Positions 22,905 to 33,798 of a DNA stretch of 64,000 bases are shown here, one piece after another. Made by a program: the position numbers and the translations under genes. Numbering within the stretch: position 1 is the first letter of the stretch; each line of letters starts with the position of its first letter. Origin of the DNA: Bagarius yarrelli (taxonomy: Eukaryota > Chordata > Actinopteri > Siluriformes > Sisoridae); assembly GCA_005784505.1 (NCBI GenBank), contig VCAZ01000036.1, forward strand, positions 2,155,940 through 2,219,939. Reading direction: 5' to 3'. Below the pieces are notes generated by a model. The model ran no database searches and was not told the DNA's origin. It saw only the letters and a program-made list of their open reading frames with translations.

Positions 22905-23560
22905 TTTAATTACCTGAATGAGCTTTGTTGTAAAATACAGAGGACTGCTACGTCGCTGAAGACTGTACGTCGTAGCCTGTGTTGGAGGTTGAGTGGTACC
23001 AGCAAGTCAGTCTGGCCTCCACGCATTGCTTAGGCTATGGAACCCAACTCCTTGAGAGAGGCTGGACTCTTCTATTCTGGAGTTGCGGTGGGCTAGGGTA
23101 GGCTTGCCCATAGCGCCCCAGCTCTGCCTCCATGTGTTGAAGTTTTTCCCGCTAAGTGAGATGGTTGTTTTCCTGCGCTTTCGGGTAGGGTAAAGGTCTC
23201 TCTCTGTTGTTTGTGTCTATGGGCCAAATAGCAGTGTGGAGTATCCGGTCTCCTTGGGTCTCTAAAAGGGGTTCTGAAAGGAGCCTTAACTGGGGACTCC
23301 AATGTTCTGCTGGAGAATTTCAATGACTAAGTCGGCAACAGCAGTTGGGGGCAGAACCTCTGAATAGGCAGACCAGGGAGGTGGTACCTCTTTCTAAGAA
23401 GGGGGACCGGAGGGTGTGTTCTAACTACAGGGGGATCACACTCTTCTCTCTCCCCGGGAAAGTTCATGCCACAGTGCTGGAGAGGATAATCAGGCCGATG
23501 CAGTTTTCGTCCCGGTTATGAAACACAGGACCAGCTCTTTAACCTTACTAGGGTGCTCGA
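22905..23560 (+). mobile_element. Non-LTR retrotransposon relic (endonuclease/reverse transcriptase region)
   Basis: Broken plus-strand frames give PLSKKGDRRVCSNYRGITLF then SLPGKVHATVLERIIRPM at about 23388-23502. This matches the NYRGITLLSLPGKV..VLERR fingertip block of LINE reverse transcriptases. Upstream, a decayed endonuclease-like stretch precedes it. Stops and frameshifts are frequent, so it is inactive. The clade is not determined. Confidence 0.75.
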
Positions 23561-23639
23561 GGGTTTATGGTAGTTCGCCCAACTAGTCTACATTGTTTTT
23601 TGCCGAGCGCACCATTAGAGATAAAGCGAGAAGCTTGGT

Positions 23640-23757
23640 ATATGGGAAGATCGGAAAGGGTTTGAGGGTTTGATTTCCAGCGCCACCAAGCTACCACTGC
23701 TGGGCCCCTGAGCGAGGTCCTTAACCACCAACTGCTCAGTTGTATAAAAAGTGGCAC
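23640..23757 (+). repeat. SINE family A fragment
   Basis: It contains gggtttgatttccagcgccaccaagc and gggcccctgagcgaggtccttaacc, ending before the L2-like tail. Confidence 0.75.
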
Positions 23758-23859
23758 AAATATGTATATATATCTTAATTGCCAACCAATTAGTAATATG
23801 ATTAGGTATTGTTATTATTATTATTATTGTTTTAGACTAGACTACCGTTATGCATTACT

Positions 23860-24405
23860 AGGTGGTTGCCCTACATCCTTGGTAAACAAGCTGACAATGT
23901 TCTGGGTTCAGACACAGTCTCCCAATTTAAAAATAGATTAAAGGCATATCTTTTTAGCCAGGCATACATATAACATATCCACATTATTATGCTCCAGTTT
24001 ATCTGATTAAAGGCACATTAGCTAGTGCCTGCTAATACTATGAACAGCAGCTACAATAATTTCGCTCCACCTTTTCCTTTTTTTATGCATCCCGAGTTAT
24101 CCAGAGATTACTGGTAGACCTTCAGGGAGAAGATGCCAACCTTGCATGGATCCTGAGGGACCAGTGACCAGGTTCCTGCCCCTTTCCTCAATTTTAAGGA
24201 GCTTCGAGGATGTACTGGGACTCACTCTGATCCACTGATCCAAGGCTACAGTTTACATTAGTTTACAGTTTCCTTGCCACAGTCGCCTCCGGCTCATTAG
24301 GGACAAACTTACACTTTTTACTGTTACTGCATTCTGTGTAAAGCTGCTTCGAGACAATGTCTATTGTTAAAAGCGTTAAACAAATAATACTAAATTAAAT
24401 TTAAT
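23860..24405 (+). mobile_element. Non-LTR retrotransposon 3' end (ORF2 C-terminus and 3' UTR)
   Basis: The frame DTVSQFKNRLKAYLFSQAYI then stop at about 23910-23973 matches the conserved C-terminal end of LINE ORF2 proteins. A 3' UTR follows with cttgccacagtcgcctccggctc and gtaaagctgcttcgagacaatg, and a ttaaatttaattcaatt tail. It may or may not belong to the same insertion as 22.9-23.6 kb. Confidence 0.65.
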
Positions 24406-24414
24406 TCAATTATT

Positions 24415-24560
24415 ATTTTTTCTTCTTATTATTATTATTGTTGTTAGTATTGTTGTTATTACTATTGTTATTTATTATTATTATTATTGATATTAGTATT
24501 GTTATTGTTGTTCTTGTTATTATTGCTATTATCATTATTATTATTATTATTATAATTATA
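24415..24560. repeat. Imperfect (ATT)n microsatellite
   Basis: Trinucleotide-rich tract (ATT, GTT variants) after the LINE tail. Confidence 0.85.
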
Positions 24561-25900
24561 CAGTAGATCCTTGAACAAAAAAAAACAATTTCTATTCTTT
24601 TATATTTTGTTTATATTTTGTCAATGCTACTAATGTATTTGTGGCTTTTGTACTACTGTAGGATTCGATTCATGTAGCTTAGATAAGCATCACTGCATGC
24701 TGAGATTTTGATAAATACTTTCTGATAAACTTTGCTGTTACTTGCATGTAGGTTTAAAAGGGGTTTAAGCTGTATATCACTCTACCGTCTAATAAAGATG
24801 GTTCTGCTCCTATCCCGCTTCTTCTTCTCTTCGTTATCTCTCCACATTTCTTTATCCCTTCATCTGCCTTACTTTTTTCTTCAACTTCCATCAATACGCA
24901 CCCTGCCCGATATCCGCCACACCTGGGCTGTTGCCACGGCAACACTACCCCTCTGACAATAAGCAGCCCTGTACGACACTGAATTCTCCGCAACTTCTGA
25001 TTGGATATTGATTACACTTTTGTGATTCATAATAGGATCAAAAGGATTGAGAGGCTTTGCCTATGCCTGGTCTCTTGGCATCTGATTGGCATTTATTTAT
25101 AAGCTCTCGCTATTCCGGAATCTGCATGTTAAGAAGGGTGTGGAATTGAAAAAAAGACGGGGGAATAAATAAATAAATACTTTTGTTTTGCATTCTTAGA
25201 TAGGAAACGGAAACTCGATCAGGCGCAGGGATGAGAGTGCAGGCGCAGCTGTGCGAAGGCTGAGCAATTAAAAGTTGCTCTTGAACTAGAAATGCTTGAA
25301 ATGTTGAGGAGCTGCCCTAAACCTGGACAAATTCTTATGGAACATCTATATATAAACCTTTTTTAAGCTTTTTTTTTTATTATTTTGATCCTAGATCAGA
25401 CAATCTAAGATCAATAGTATAATTCACTGCCACGCTGTTGGGGCTTAACTTCTATTATACAATGGCAGGAAGTTAAATTAACTAGATAGATAAAGGTAAA
25501 TATCCACAAGGCACCACTATTCTAACCCTACAGACGGACCTTTAACTCCACTCCACAAATCAGTGACCCTGAATTTCTTCCCTCTGTGCAGGTTTTGCTA
25601 TATGAGAACACTGCATGTATGTGCTGTCTAAATAAACAGAAAATCACTCCAAAGAAAACACACAAGTTTCATTTGGATCTCATGGGTCTTTACTTCAAAC
25701 AGCGCTTTACTGTCTATGGTTCAATTCTTGTAGAAAAATAAAGGTGTGATACAGTCTCATCTTAAAAAAGGAAGGTTTTCTTTTGATCTTTTTGTCTTTT
25801 CTGCCTGTCTCACTGACTGCCTGTATGTATGTGTTATTTCTGCCTTTTTGTGGGTCTGGCTGTATTTCTGTCTCCCTTTTGGTTTGTTTTTCTATCTGCC
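24561..25900. other. Unique noncoding; X-box block at 24.8-25.3 kb
   Basis: Apart from the X-box and CCAAT motifs, nothing is recognised. 25380-25740 is ordinary AT-rich DNA. Confidence 0.35.
24930..24943 (+). promoter_or_regulatory. RFX X-box (GTTGCCACGGCAAC)
   Basis: This is a 14-bp near-perfect palindrome matching the RFX X-box consensus GTNRCC(0-3)RGYAAC, the motif of cilium and neuronal promoters or enhancers. It lies in a 24.8-25.3 kb unique, relatively GC-rich block that also carries two inverted CCAAT boxes (ctgattgg, near 24998 and 25081). No adjacent gene start was recognised, so a distal enhancer is as likely as a promoter. Confidence 0.5.
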
Positions 25901-26130
25901 TATTTATGTTTCTTTTTTTCTTTCTTTCTTTTTTTTTGTTTCATTTTTGTATCTGCTTTTCTACCTACCTACCGGCCTGCCCCAGCCTGCCTGCTTTTTG
26001 TCTGTTTTTTTGACTGTTTAGCTGTCTTTCTACTAGTTTGTCTTTCTGTCTATCTTTTTATTTTCTGTCTTTTCCTCTTTCCTCCTTTCTTTCTCCCTTC
26101 CTCCCTTCTTTCTTTTTCCTTTAAGCCTTT
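25900..26130. repeat. Polypyrimidine low-complexity tract
   Basis: Mainly C and T on the plus strand (ttctttctttc, cctacctacc). The frames here are compositional. Confidence 0.8.
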
Positions 26131-26394
26131 AAATGCTTTTATTTTAAGCGATTTGCGAGCGGCTGTCCAACTTTATTTTATCATACATTATTTTTTCATG
26201 AAGTCTTTTTTCAGTTCGTTTGGTGAGATGCTTTTTTCAGTTTATTTCTGATTCATGGGTTCTCTTTTTCGACTGCCTGCTGATAGCTGTGCCAGTGGGA
26301 TTTAGCTTTCGTTTTATCTCTACTTAAAGAGAGCTTTAGTCCTTTACCCTGTCTGTTTTTCTCACCTCCTCATCTGTATCTTCTGCCCAAACAG

Positions 26395-26511
26395 ATCGAC
26401 CCCCAAAGCTTCAACGTTTATGGTAAATCCGCTGTCAACACTGCAGTCACTTTGCAGCAGGACTTTGTTATAATTAAGCGCAACTGCATCGTATACGACG
26501 TAGCATTCAGG
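26395..26511 (+). CDS. Candidate unassigned internal exon, plus strand (39 codons)
   Basis: A near-ideal pyrimidine tract and acceptor (ctcacctcctcatctgtatcttctgcccaaacag) is followed by 117 open bases and a donor-like AGG|gtgggt. The frame reads IDPQSFNVYGKSAVNTAVTL then QQDFVIIKRNCIVYDVAFR. It has non-repetitive, balanced codons and several CpGs, unlike the AT-rich surroundings. The frame stops 15 bases beyond the donor. Its length is a multiple of three, so as a phase 0 exon it would be symmetric. I cannot name the protein and see no sure partner exon on this strand, so a conserved noncoding element is the main alternative. Confidence 0.3.
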
Positions 26512-26769
26512 GTGGGTAAAAAGTAACTACTCATTAAACATTGGTAATAAAATTTGCAGCAGTCTTTTATAAACAATGAAGAACCATATGTTACTCCGAG
26601 TCAGACTGCCTGTGTATTCTGTACTCTATGGATTTGCTCCTGAGTGTATCCTGTGAGGACTACTGGTTTGGCTTTCCTGGTTTCTGTTTTGGCTTTAATC
26701 TTCGTTTTTATTCCTTTCACATGTTGTCAGGATCCTGAGGGACAGGAAAACATTCTTTCATTTGAGTCC

Positions 26770-26843
26770 AATTGGCACCCCCCCCCCTCCTACCCCCCCT
26801 ACGACTCCCCTCCCCCCACACACACACACGCACGCACACCCAC

Positions 26844-26878
<35 letters not shown>
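26770..26878. repeat. C-rich patch followed by (CA)n microsatellite
   Basis: C-rich 26779-26818, then CA repeats with CG interruptions to 26878. Confidence 0.9.
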
Positions 26879-27056
26879 TGACCTTTCCCCTTGTAGCAAA
26901 CACTACATTGTTTCTTCGGCTTTTACACACTGGGTATCAGTGGTGCGCCGGGAGTGTGTGGAACACAGGTGCTGACATGAATCAACACAAGGGAAACATG
27001 AGACAGAGCATGATGTTACTGCTTTTGTTTAAAACTAGAAGCCCACCGTCTGCCTG

Positions 27057-27127
<71 letters not shown>
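27057..27127. repeat. (TATC)n microsatellite
   Basis: About 17 pure units. Confidence 0.95.
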
Positions 27128-27129
27128 GT

Positions 27130-27739
27130 TCAACATACTTTTATTATTCATTATTAGAAGATATTTTAAAATATTGTGTTTTTTCCTAAAAGCAGCAAAT
27201 GTTTGAAAAATGTGATTGATAAGCAATAATTATGGTTATTGCTTATCAATTAATTTTTTTGCAAATCTTTTCTCTTTTCCAAAAAGCACTGTATATGTTC
27301 AGCATGCTTTTATTATGCACAAATGTCCCCAAAAATTGAATATCTGACACTTTCGAAAGTGTAAAGAGATTTGATTGGTCCCCATGAGAGAAATCTGCTA
27401 TTTCGAATGCTTTGATTAACCGTTTGAGTTGAAATAAGGACTAGAATTCGATTTGAAATTAGGCTGGGCATAAGTAATTATGTCAACGGTAAGTCCTCAG
27501 GAGAATATTAGAATTACTAAATGTGTCCTGCATGAAAAACCAGTTGAGAACAGTTTTAAGCTTATGTAGACAATTTGATCATTTACCCCTATTAAAATAA
27601 TCAGATAAACGTATTAATACATAATAAACAATTAAATACCTGGCAAAAAGCCCACATTTTGCTATAATTAGATCGAGATTTGTGATTTAAGGAAGTTTTT
27701 AATGTTACTGGAAAGTTATTATGGAAATATGTGTCTGCC

Positions 27740-27740
<1 letters not shown>
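27130..27740. other. Noncoding, nothing recognised
   Basis: AT-rich, with a short inverted pair (ttgataagcaataattatgg / ttattgcttatcaat) around 27217-27250. Confidence 0.45.
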
Positions 27741-27742
<2 letters not shown>

Positions 27743-27781
<39 letters not shown>

Positions 27782-27784
27782 GTG
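27743..27784. repeat. (GT)n microsatellite
   Basis: About 20 units. Confidence 0.95.
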
Positions 27785-28146
27785 TCGCTGTAATCATTGT
27801 TTTATTTTACTTTAATCAATTCACCCTTTAACTCTCTCCCTTTTCTCCTTCCATTTATTATGTATTATTCGCCCTTTATAAACAATTTGCTACCAAATAC
27901 CCTTTCGTCTAATCTGGTATTCGTCTGGTATTCGTCTAATTTGGTATTCAGATGTGCTTAATGTTATCATCTCAATTAATACAATGACACATGCTAAATG
28001 CATTGTCTGTATAATGTGACTGACGAAAAAAATTCCAGCATGAATGTTTACCACCATACAAACCGTAGGCCGTTTCTCGTTTAGGGAGGGCGACGACTGC
28101 ATCGCTCCGAATCGATAGACAGCACCGGACTGGAACAATCAGACGA

Positions 28147-28183
28147 AAAAAAAGAAAAGAAAAGAAAAGAAAAGAAAAGAAAA
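28147..28183. repeat. (AAAAG)n microsatellite
   Basis: Seven units. On the minus strand it forms a C/T-rich stretch just beyond the candidate AATAAA at 28212. Confidence 0.9.
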
Positions 28184-28191
28184 GGAGGCAT

Positions 28192-28741
28192 GCTGGTCTA
28201 CAGGACTGTGCTTTATTTTTAGCCTAAGCAGAGAATATAATGATCTAGATCTACATGGTTTAGAAGCAATGAAGGAAAAAAAACAGCCCGTATGTAGAGA
28301 AAATGCGTGCCAACGCTATTTTACAGCTTTTGTATTCAAGAAAAAAAAATTTGATATAAAAAAATTCGTAGTAATTTAAAAAATAAGGTATTCCAAACAA
28401 AAAAGAAAAAATAACATGGACGGTACAGCAGGGAATGTTGTAGTTCCTTTCCTTTGGAAAATGCATTTTTCCAGTCAATTTGGCAACCATATTGTTAATA
28501 ATAAGATATTCTGTTGATCCTCATAGTGTCACCGAAACACCCAGAGCCTCTGCAAAGCTTAAAAACAGGGGCAACGATACAATGGTGGACCCTGGCACAG
28601 AGTGGAGTTTCTGATGTGTAGGTAGCATCGCTGGGAATAATGTGCTGGGTTTTAAGGCAAAATATCCCTCATAGTTTGGTATCTACAAAATCGTCAAAAG
28701 TAAGACTTTCATCTGGGATACTGACGTCTTCACTTCTCCCA
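28192..28741 (-). CDS. Candidate unassigned terminal exon with short coding end and 3' UTR
   Basis: On the minus strand a strong-looking acceptor (branch-like ttctaat, then tcttgcattttcatag|cag) precedes an open frame with phase 1 entry. It reads (S)GRSEDVSIPDESLTFDDF then VDTKL, ending at TGA 28671-28669. About 455 bases of T-rich 3' UTR-like sequence follow, then AATAAA at 28217-28212, and then a C/T-rich stretch (the complement of the AAAAG repeat) that would serve as the downstream element. I do not recognise the peptide. The acceptor is again TAG-CAG, and only the distal AG gives this frame. If real it belongs to a minus-strand gene lying downstream of celf6. It could also be chance in conserved noncoding DNA. 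Confidence 0.33.
28212..28217 (-). terminator. Candidate poly(A) signal AATAAA
   Basis: The minus strand reads gctaaaaataaagcacagtcc, followed about 30 bases on by a C/T-rich element. It would end the candidate exon at 28741. Confidence 0.4.
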
Positions 28742-29195
28742 CTGCTATGAAAATGCAAGATTAGAAGTCAAATATGAATTATTATTTTTTTGTTGTTATG
28801 CATGTTTTTTTTCTTCTTTCTGAATTTGATGAGATTAAATCAGAACAGCAGAACGATACAAATTGGAGCAGAACAGACAACAAGAGGCGGCGTTGTGAAT
28901 ATTAATGATTCCGACTAAATGATTCCGACTAAAGTTCCGGATTAAAGTTCCAAGGCATTTAAGATCCCCTGCCAACAAAAATAAATAAATAATTAATGAA
29001 ATAAATAAAACTCGCAGACATAATTAAATTACATGATTTACATGATCGAAATTACGTAATGCCGTCCCAGATTTCCAAGAAGTTCAAAGAAAAACAAAGT
29101 AGTGAATAACAACAACCATCAAGATATAAAGATTTCAAAGCAAATATCTGAGTTTAAATATTTGTTATAGAAAATGAATGATGCATATTCATAAG

Positions 29196-29349
29196 CAGGG
29201 GCGCCACTAGCATGTAATCTATGTAATCATTTCTATTACATTACTGCGATTACTGTTACTACTAATAAAACAGATCCCTGGGGGTCCCTAACACGTGTGT
29301 GGACCCCTATAATCGCTCTAACCTCCCCTTCCCCTTAGTGGCGCCCCTG
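29196..29349. mobile_element. MITE of hAT type, 154 bp, with terminal inverted repeats
   Basis: The ends CAGGGGCGCCACTA and TAGTGGCGCCCCTG are perfect 14-bp inverted repeats. The flanks ttcataag (29188-29195) and tccataag (29350-29357) are an 8-bp target duplication with one mismatch, the size made by hAT transposases. It has no coding capacity. Confidence 0.8.
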
Positions 29350-30038
29350 TCCATAAGTCATGAGTCATAATTCATTTAATCTCAAGTTTCTTTGCAAGAT
29401 ATCATGATTTCAAACTGTGCTATTAAAATAATAATAATAATAATAATAATAAAAAATAATATTATAAAACATAACATTACAAACCTTTTTACAAATTCAG
29501 GTCATCCCAGATTTTTTATACCAGCAAAAAACACTTGCAAATGAATCAATTAATCAATAAATAGAATTTGTATACAATACAGTAAAAAAATCATTAAAAC
29601 ATAAACTGTGTATGATTTTCCTCTTTGATGAAATATATATATAATTTTTTCAGATGTATTGAGACATGGACCGGTATGTCATGTAGACTAGAAAAAAGAA
29701 ACAGAAATGAAAAATATGCTATATTATATTTACAGTTCCCAGGATCTCAGAAGGGGTGAGGATTTAACATTGTCACACTGTTTGTTGTTGTAAAACACTC
29801 GATAATGCAGCCTGCGTCTGGTGTATATACACCTACGTATGTACATATAGTACACTATATCTCCTCAGTCAGGTTTTAACCCCTTGATACACGCTGACGC
29901 TGCATTTAGCCTTTATCTACTAGTCTTAATCCTTGTTCTCCTTTTCTCTTCATTTGATTACACAACAACTGACAATATTGTGTAATACCCTTCAGAGTTG
30001 CTTAATTTTATTTATTTATTAGAAATATCTGTGATTTT

Positions 30039-30040
<2 letters not shown>
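29350..30040. other. Noncoding, nothing recognised
   Basis: AT-rich, with an (ATA)n run at 29420-29462. Confidence 0.5.
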
Positions 30041-30042
<2 letters not shown>

Positions 30043-30101
<59 letters not shown>

Positions 30102-30110
30102 ATATATATT
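30043..30110. repeat. (AT)n microsatellite
   Basis: Nearly pure over 68 bases, with one phase slip. Confidence 0.95.
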
Positions 30111-31690
30111 GTTAACAGACACATAGGTGTAGGGACACACACTGACCAAAAAATCTTTTTTTTTTTCTTTCATATTTACAAAGTTTATAAAACACTCGTC
30201 ATGTCCTATTGGCACAAACCAGCAGCTGTGATACAGATGTTCATTCAGATGTCATTAATCTCTGAATATAAACTTTAAAAAATAACTTAAACGGGAAATC
30301 ACTCAGTGTTTGTACATATATATGTTCTATATATGTTTCTTATGTGTTTAGTTTTTATTTTATTTTTTTTCAATTCAGATTTATTAACTGGGATCTGATG
30401 ATGATTCCTAAAGAATAAAAAACCTCAACCGCCGCTCATTTAAATGGAATTTTTAACTTTAAAACTATTTTTTGAAGAGGAAATTCTCAAGACTTCTTTT
30501 GTTTAACATAAATGCCTGGCTTTCTCTAAGCTTTCACTCATTTGAAATGTCTGAAGAATAAAAGCTGAAGCTTCGCAATTCCTCCTGCTTCACAAGCGAG
30601 CTTTGCCAACGTGTAGGAGGTTTGCAAGTGTCCACAAGTCATGACATCATTTTACGTGATGCCCTGAGTACTAAAGTCGGACTTGTGGCACTGACATTGC
30701 AGCAGCTACACACACATCCAACCTCGCCTGCATCTCCATCACCTTTTCTTCTCGTTTCCTTTGAAATGAGACCATAAACCGTGATGAAACTTGCTCTCAT
30801 TTCTCTTTTTTTCCTTCTTTCTTTCCAAAACCAGTTATTAAATGAGAGGCATTCATTTTTTCCCCCTATTCTGTTCAACAGGTTCTCTTAATTATCTCTT
30901 TGCTTTCAGTCAATTACATTTCGCTTCCTTTCCTTGACAATCACTGCTATTTTCGGGAGCTCTGTAAAGCCTCAGGGGGTGATGAAGACGAGGAGCTGTG
31001 TTTCAGGCAGGTCACCCCCTCCTCTGGTCGATTAACTCATTCCAAATTCATCTCTGCAGCAACATGAAGAACAAAAAAAGCCTAATAGCAGGCAAAAATA
31101 TAACAACATCTGTGTAATGGATTGAAGTAACCGAGTTCAAGTTGCAGACAGATGCAAAGACGCTCACAAGGCAAGACGTCTGGGGCAGTTTTGACTAATT
31201 TTATAATGTTCTAGTGGTCAAAAGTGATGGGATTCAGGGAAACTTCATGCATAAATAAGAAATTTAGCATTGTTGTTTTTGTTGTCCTTTTTTAAGTGCT
31301 ACCATGACAACAGTCATAACATCAGAAAGGAAACACTAAGCCTTCAGTTTTGCTTTTAACCCCAAACTCTTAGCAGGAAGTCTTTTCTTTTTACATTTTC
31401 TGTGTGAAATTGAATAGAATGAATATAATAAACTACAAACACAAAGAAAAACACACATAATCGAGAACAGTGCAGTCACCTATAGCAAATTTTCTGTTAT
31501 ATCAGTAGATTCATTACATTGTCTTTAGATACATCTTAACTCAAATAATGTCCTCAGACACTAAGGACAAAAAAAAAGTTCTGAAAGACGTTTGAAGCAA
31601 TTAAAGAAATAACCTTTTAGCATTGCTCATTTCTTTTGTAGGGATGCATCAATCATGGGTTTTTTTGTGGAAAACACAAACTTTTTTTGT
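30111..31690. other. Unique noncoding, conserved-element-like block at 30500-31080
   Basis: Non-repetitive and less AT-rich, with splice-like words but no frame I would support as an exon. Confidence 0.3.
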
Positions 31691-31695
31691 GTTTT

Positions 31696-31866
31696 TGTAT
31701 AAATACTCAGAATATATATATATATGATTTTGGCATATCATTAGCAGCATCAACTAGCATCAAATTAGAATTAGGAAACGTTTTCTCAAGTTTTGATGCT
31801 AGTTGGTGCAGTATTGTCAATGCTATTAATAAGCCAAAATCATTATATATATCATTCTGGGTATAA
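31696..31866. repeat. Long imperfect hairpin (foldback or MITE relic)
   Basis: The left arm 31696-31764 (tgattttggcatatcattagc ... ctagcatcaaa) pairs with the right arm 31792-31866 (tttgatgctag ... aagccaaaatcattatatat) around a 27-base loop. There are several bulges. No target duplication is obvious. Confidence 0.75.
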
Positions 31867-31869
31867 AAA

Positions 31870-32755
31870 AAATTAGAGTTTTTAGATCAGCATAAGATGT
31901 CATTCTGCAAATACAATGTGATTCAGTCAGGTCCAATCAGTCCAGGAAACTGCCTCATCTTCGCTTGGATTTTAGGTGGGGCAACCCTACCATTTTAATG
32001 AATAGAAGATTTGCCAATTGAGTGCTTAGGGCCCGATCGGGATGCTTTTCTTCCAGTCAGCTAATAGCATGGATTGCATGTCAACAATAAGAAAGAACAG
32101 TAAAAAAATATTAAGTGCTAGAAAAAGTAAACTGCATTTGACTCTAACTTCAATTCATTTGCTCTCTATTAAAGTCCTTACTGTATTTTCTCTTAATCAT
32201 AATACTTGCTTTGCTGTCAGATGCTTTAATATCCCCCCTTTTATATTTTCCCAAAGCACAGTCTGCAGTCTGCTTTGCTTTAATTGCAAATCATGTCATT
32301 TGTCCAGATTGCTGTTGTTTTGTTTCGAGCAAGGTGACGGTTCAAAACCTGGTACAATTGTTGATAATGATGTGTTTCCATTATTTCTCATCATACGATA
32401 AATAAATTTACCCAGTGACGTAAATCTGTCTGGCTTGACAATTTATGCAACCTATAAAAAGAATAACGAGGGCAACGTTTTGTGGCAGCCTTTTCTACTG
32501 TGCTTTAACAATATTCTTTCAGTGCTTAATAATACGTGTGCTTTCCAAATGTCCTACATTTACAGCTGCAACAAAACCTGAAAGAGCGGTCGTTTCGTGA
32601 AACGGAGGTCTCTAGAGAAAAAGGCCGAGGTGCTGTTAAGTGCTGAGAGAACTTTAATGATAGCGAGCGATTTGACAAGCGGATCTACTCACAAAAATCA
32701 ACCCTTTAGATAAAACTTTCTGACATGTCATTATGACCGCCTTTAGGTCACGTAT
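31870..32755. other. Unique noncoding, conserved-element candidate at about 32030-32720
   Basis: Long repeat-free block with octamer-like words (taattgcaaatcatg). The plus strand is open for 119 codons at 32042-32401 without splice sites, so coding is unlikely. Confidence 0.35.
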
Positions 32756-32856
32756 ATCACATGACCAATTAAGATGATTTTTTCAGATACGTGCATTAGC
32801 GAGTGCAGTGTAAGCAGACAGATCGCATTTTCACCTGTCAATGTGACTGTGGCGCA

Positions 32857-32864
32857 TGACGTCA
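32857..32864. promoter_or_regulatory. Full CRE palindrome TGACGTCA
   Basis: A full palindromic cAMP response element lies inside the repeat that recurs at 50 kb. The related copy reads tacgtcaactcag and has lost the palindrome. Function is doubtful because it is part of a repeat. Confidence 0.3.
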
Positions 32865-33125
32865 ACTCAGATGGACACCAAGAGCGATATATAATAAGTT
32901 AACACAACTGTGTATTTTATCATTTCCTATATATGTTTACTTAAAGCCTGTTTTGTCTTTAAACTATTTTCATTTAAAATTTACGCACTATAAAAAAAGA
33001 TATCTATAACTCGATCAATGCTTTTTTCCTCCGCCTAAAGAGATCATTGTTTTGCCGATCTTTAAATTCGGCTTGAAAGCAACGTACTGAATAATCATTT
33101 CGTGTTTGTCTATTACTGTCCATTA

Positions 33126-33308
33126 CGAAGTGGTAGTTTAGTGGTTAAGATGTTGGACTAATACCAGAAAGACCAGTGGTCGATTCCCAGCACCACCAGG
33201 CCACCACTGTGGGCCCCTGAGCAAGGACTCAAACCCTAATTGCTCAGTTGTATTAAAAAAAAAGAGTCGCTCTGGATAAGGGCATCTGCCAAATGCTGTA
33301 AATGTCCA
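33126..33308 (+). repeat. SINE family A inserted in family E repeat
   Basis: It runs from aagtggtagtttagtggttaag to ctgccaaatgctgtaaatg. The matching site near 50375 is empty. Confidence 0.88.
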
Positions 33309-33510
33309 CTGATTATCGCGTTTTTACTTTCTTTTCTGGTCAGTACGTCTACCTTGGGCTGTTTTGCCACGTAAAGTGTAAATGCGGATATCGGATACGG
33401 GTAAGTTTTAAAAGATGATGTAAGTGAATCATTAAAAAAATCGGATATAGTCACAAAATCAGAATTGGGCATCAAGATCTGCAGTGTAAATGCAGCCATA
33501 ATCTGCCACT

Positions 33511-33754
33511 TGGAGGATATTGAATGAATCCAACGGGGATATCTAGTGCAAATCTTTATAGAATGGATGTAGGAGGGACAGGTAGAAATAATTTTCGTGG
33601 CTGGATTGAGGACATAATTATCAACATTTATGATGGCTGACAGTAAAAAAGAAAAAAATAATAAACTTTAGAGCAATAAATAGTTAAGTACTTTGTCTGC
33701 TATTTAGTTCTTAATTTTCTGAAGAGCATGTGACATCATAAGATTTGTGCTACT

Positions 33755-33798
<44 letters not shown>

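Larger units (their letters stand above)
32780..33510 (-). mobile_element. Dispersed repeat (family E, probable DNA transposon), split by a SINE
   Basis: The segments tgacgtcaactcagatggacaccaa, ttttactt.cttttctggt.agtacgt and aaaaaatcggatatagtcac all recur in order at 50.1-50.56 kb. The SINE at 33126-33308 is absent from that copy. The terminal ends are not resolved. Confidence 0.7.

Noticed and set aside
25746..26251. Overlapping hydrophobic frames of 76 to 140 codons
   Set aside because: They lie in a polypyrimidine tract and occur in two frames at once, with no recognisable family.
26644..27189. 181-codon frame with a signal-peptide-like start (LAFLVSVLALIFVFIPFTCC)
   Set aside because: The frame starts at a non-ATG codon and runs through a C-rich patch, a CA microsatellite and a TATC microsatellite. 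The hydrophobic start is T-rich noncoding DNA.
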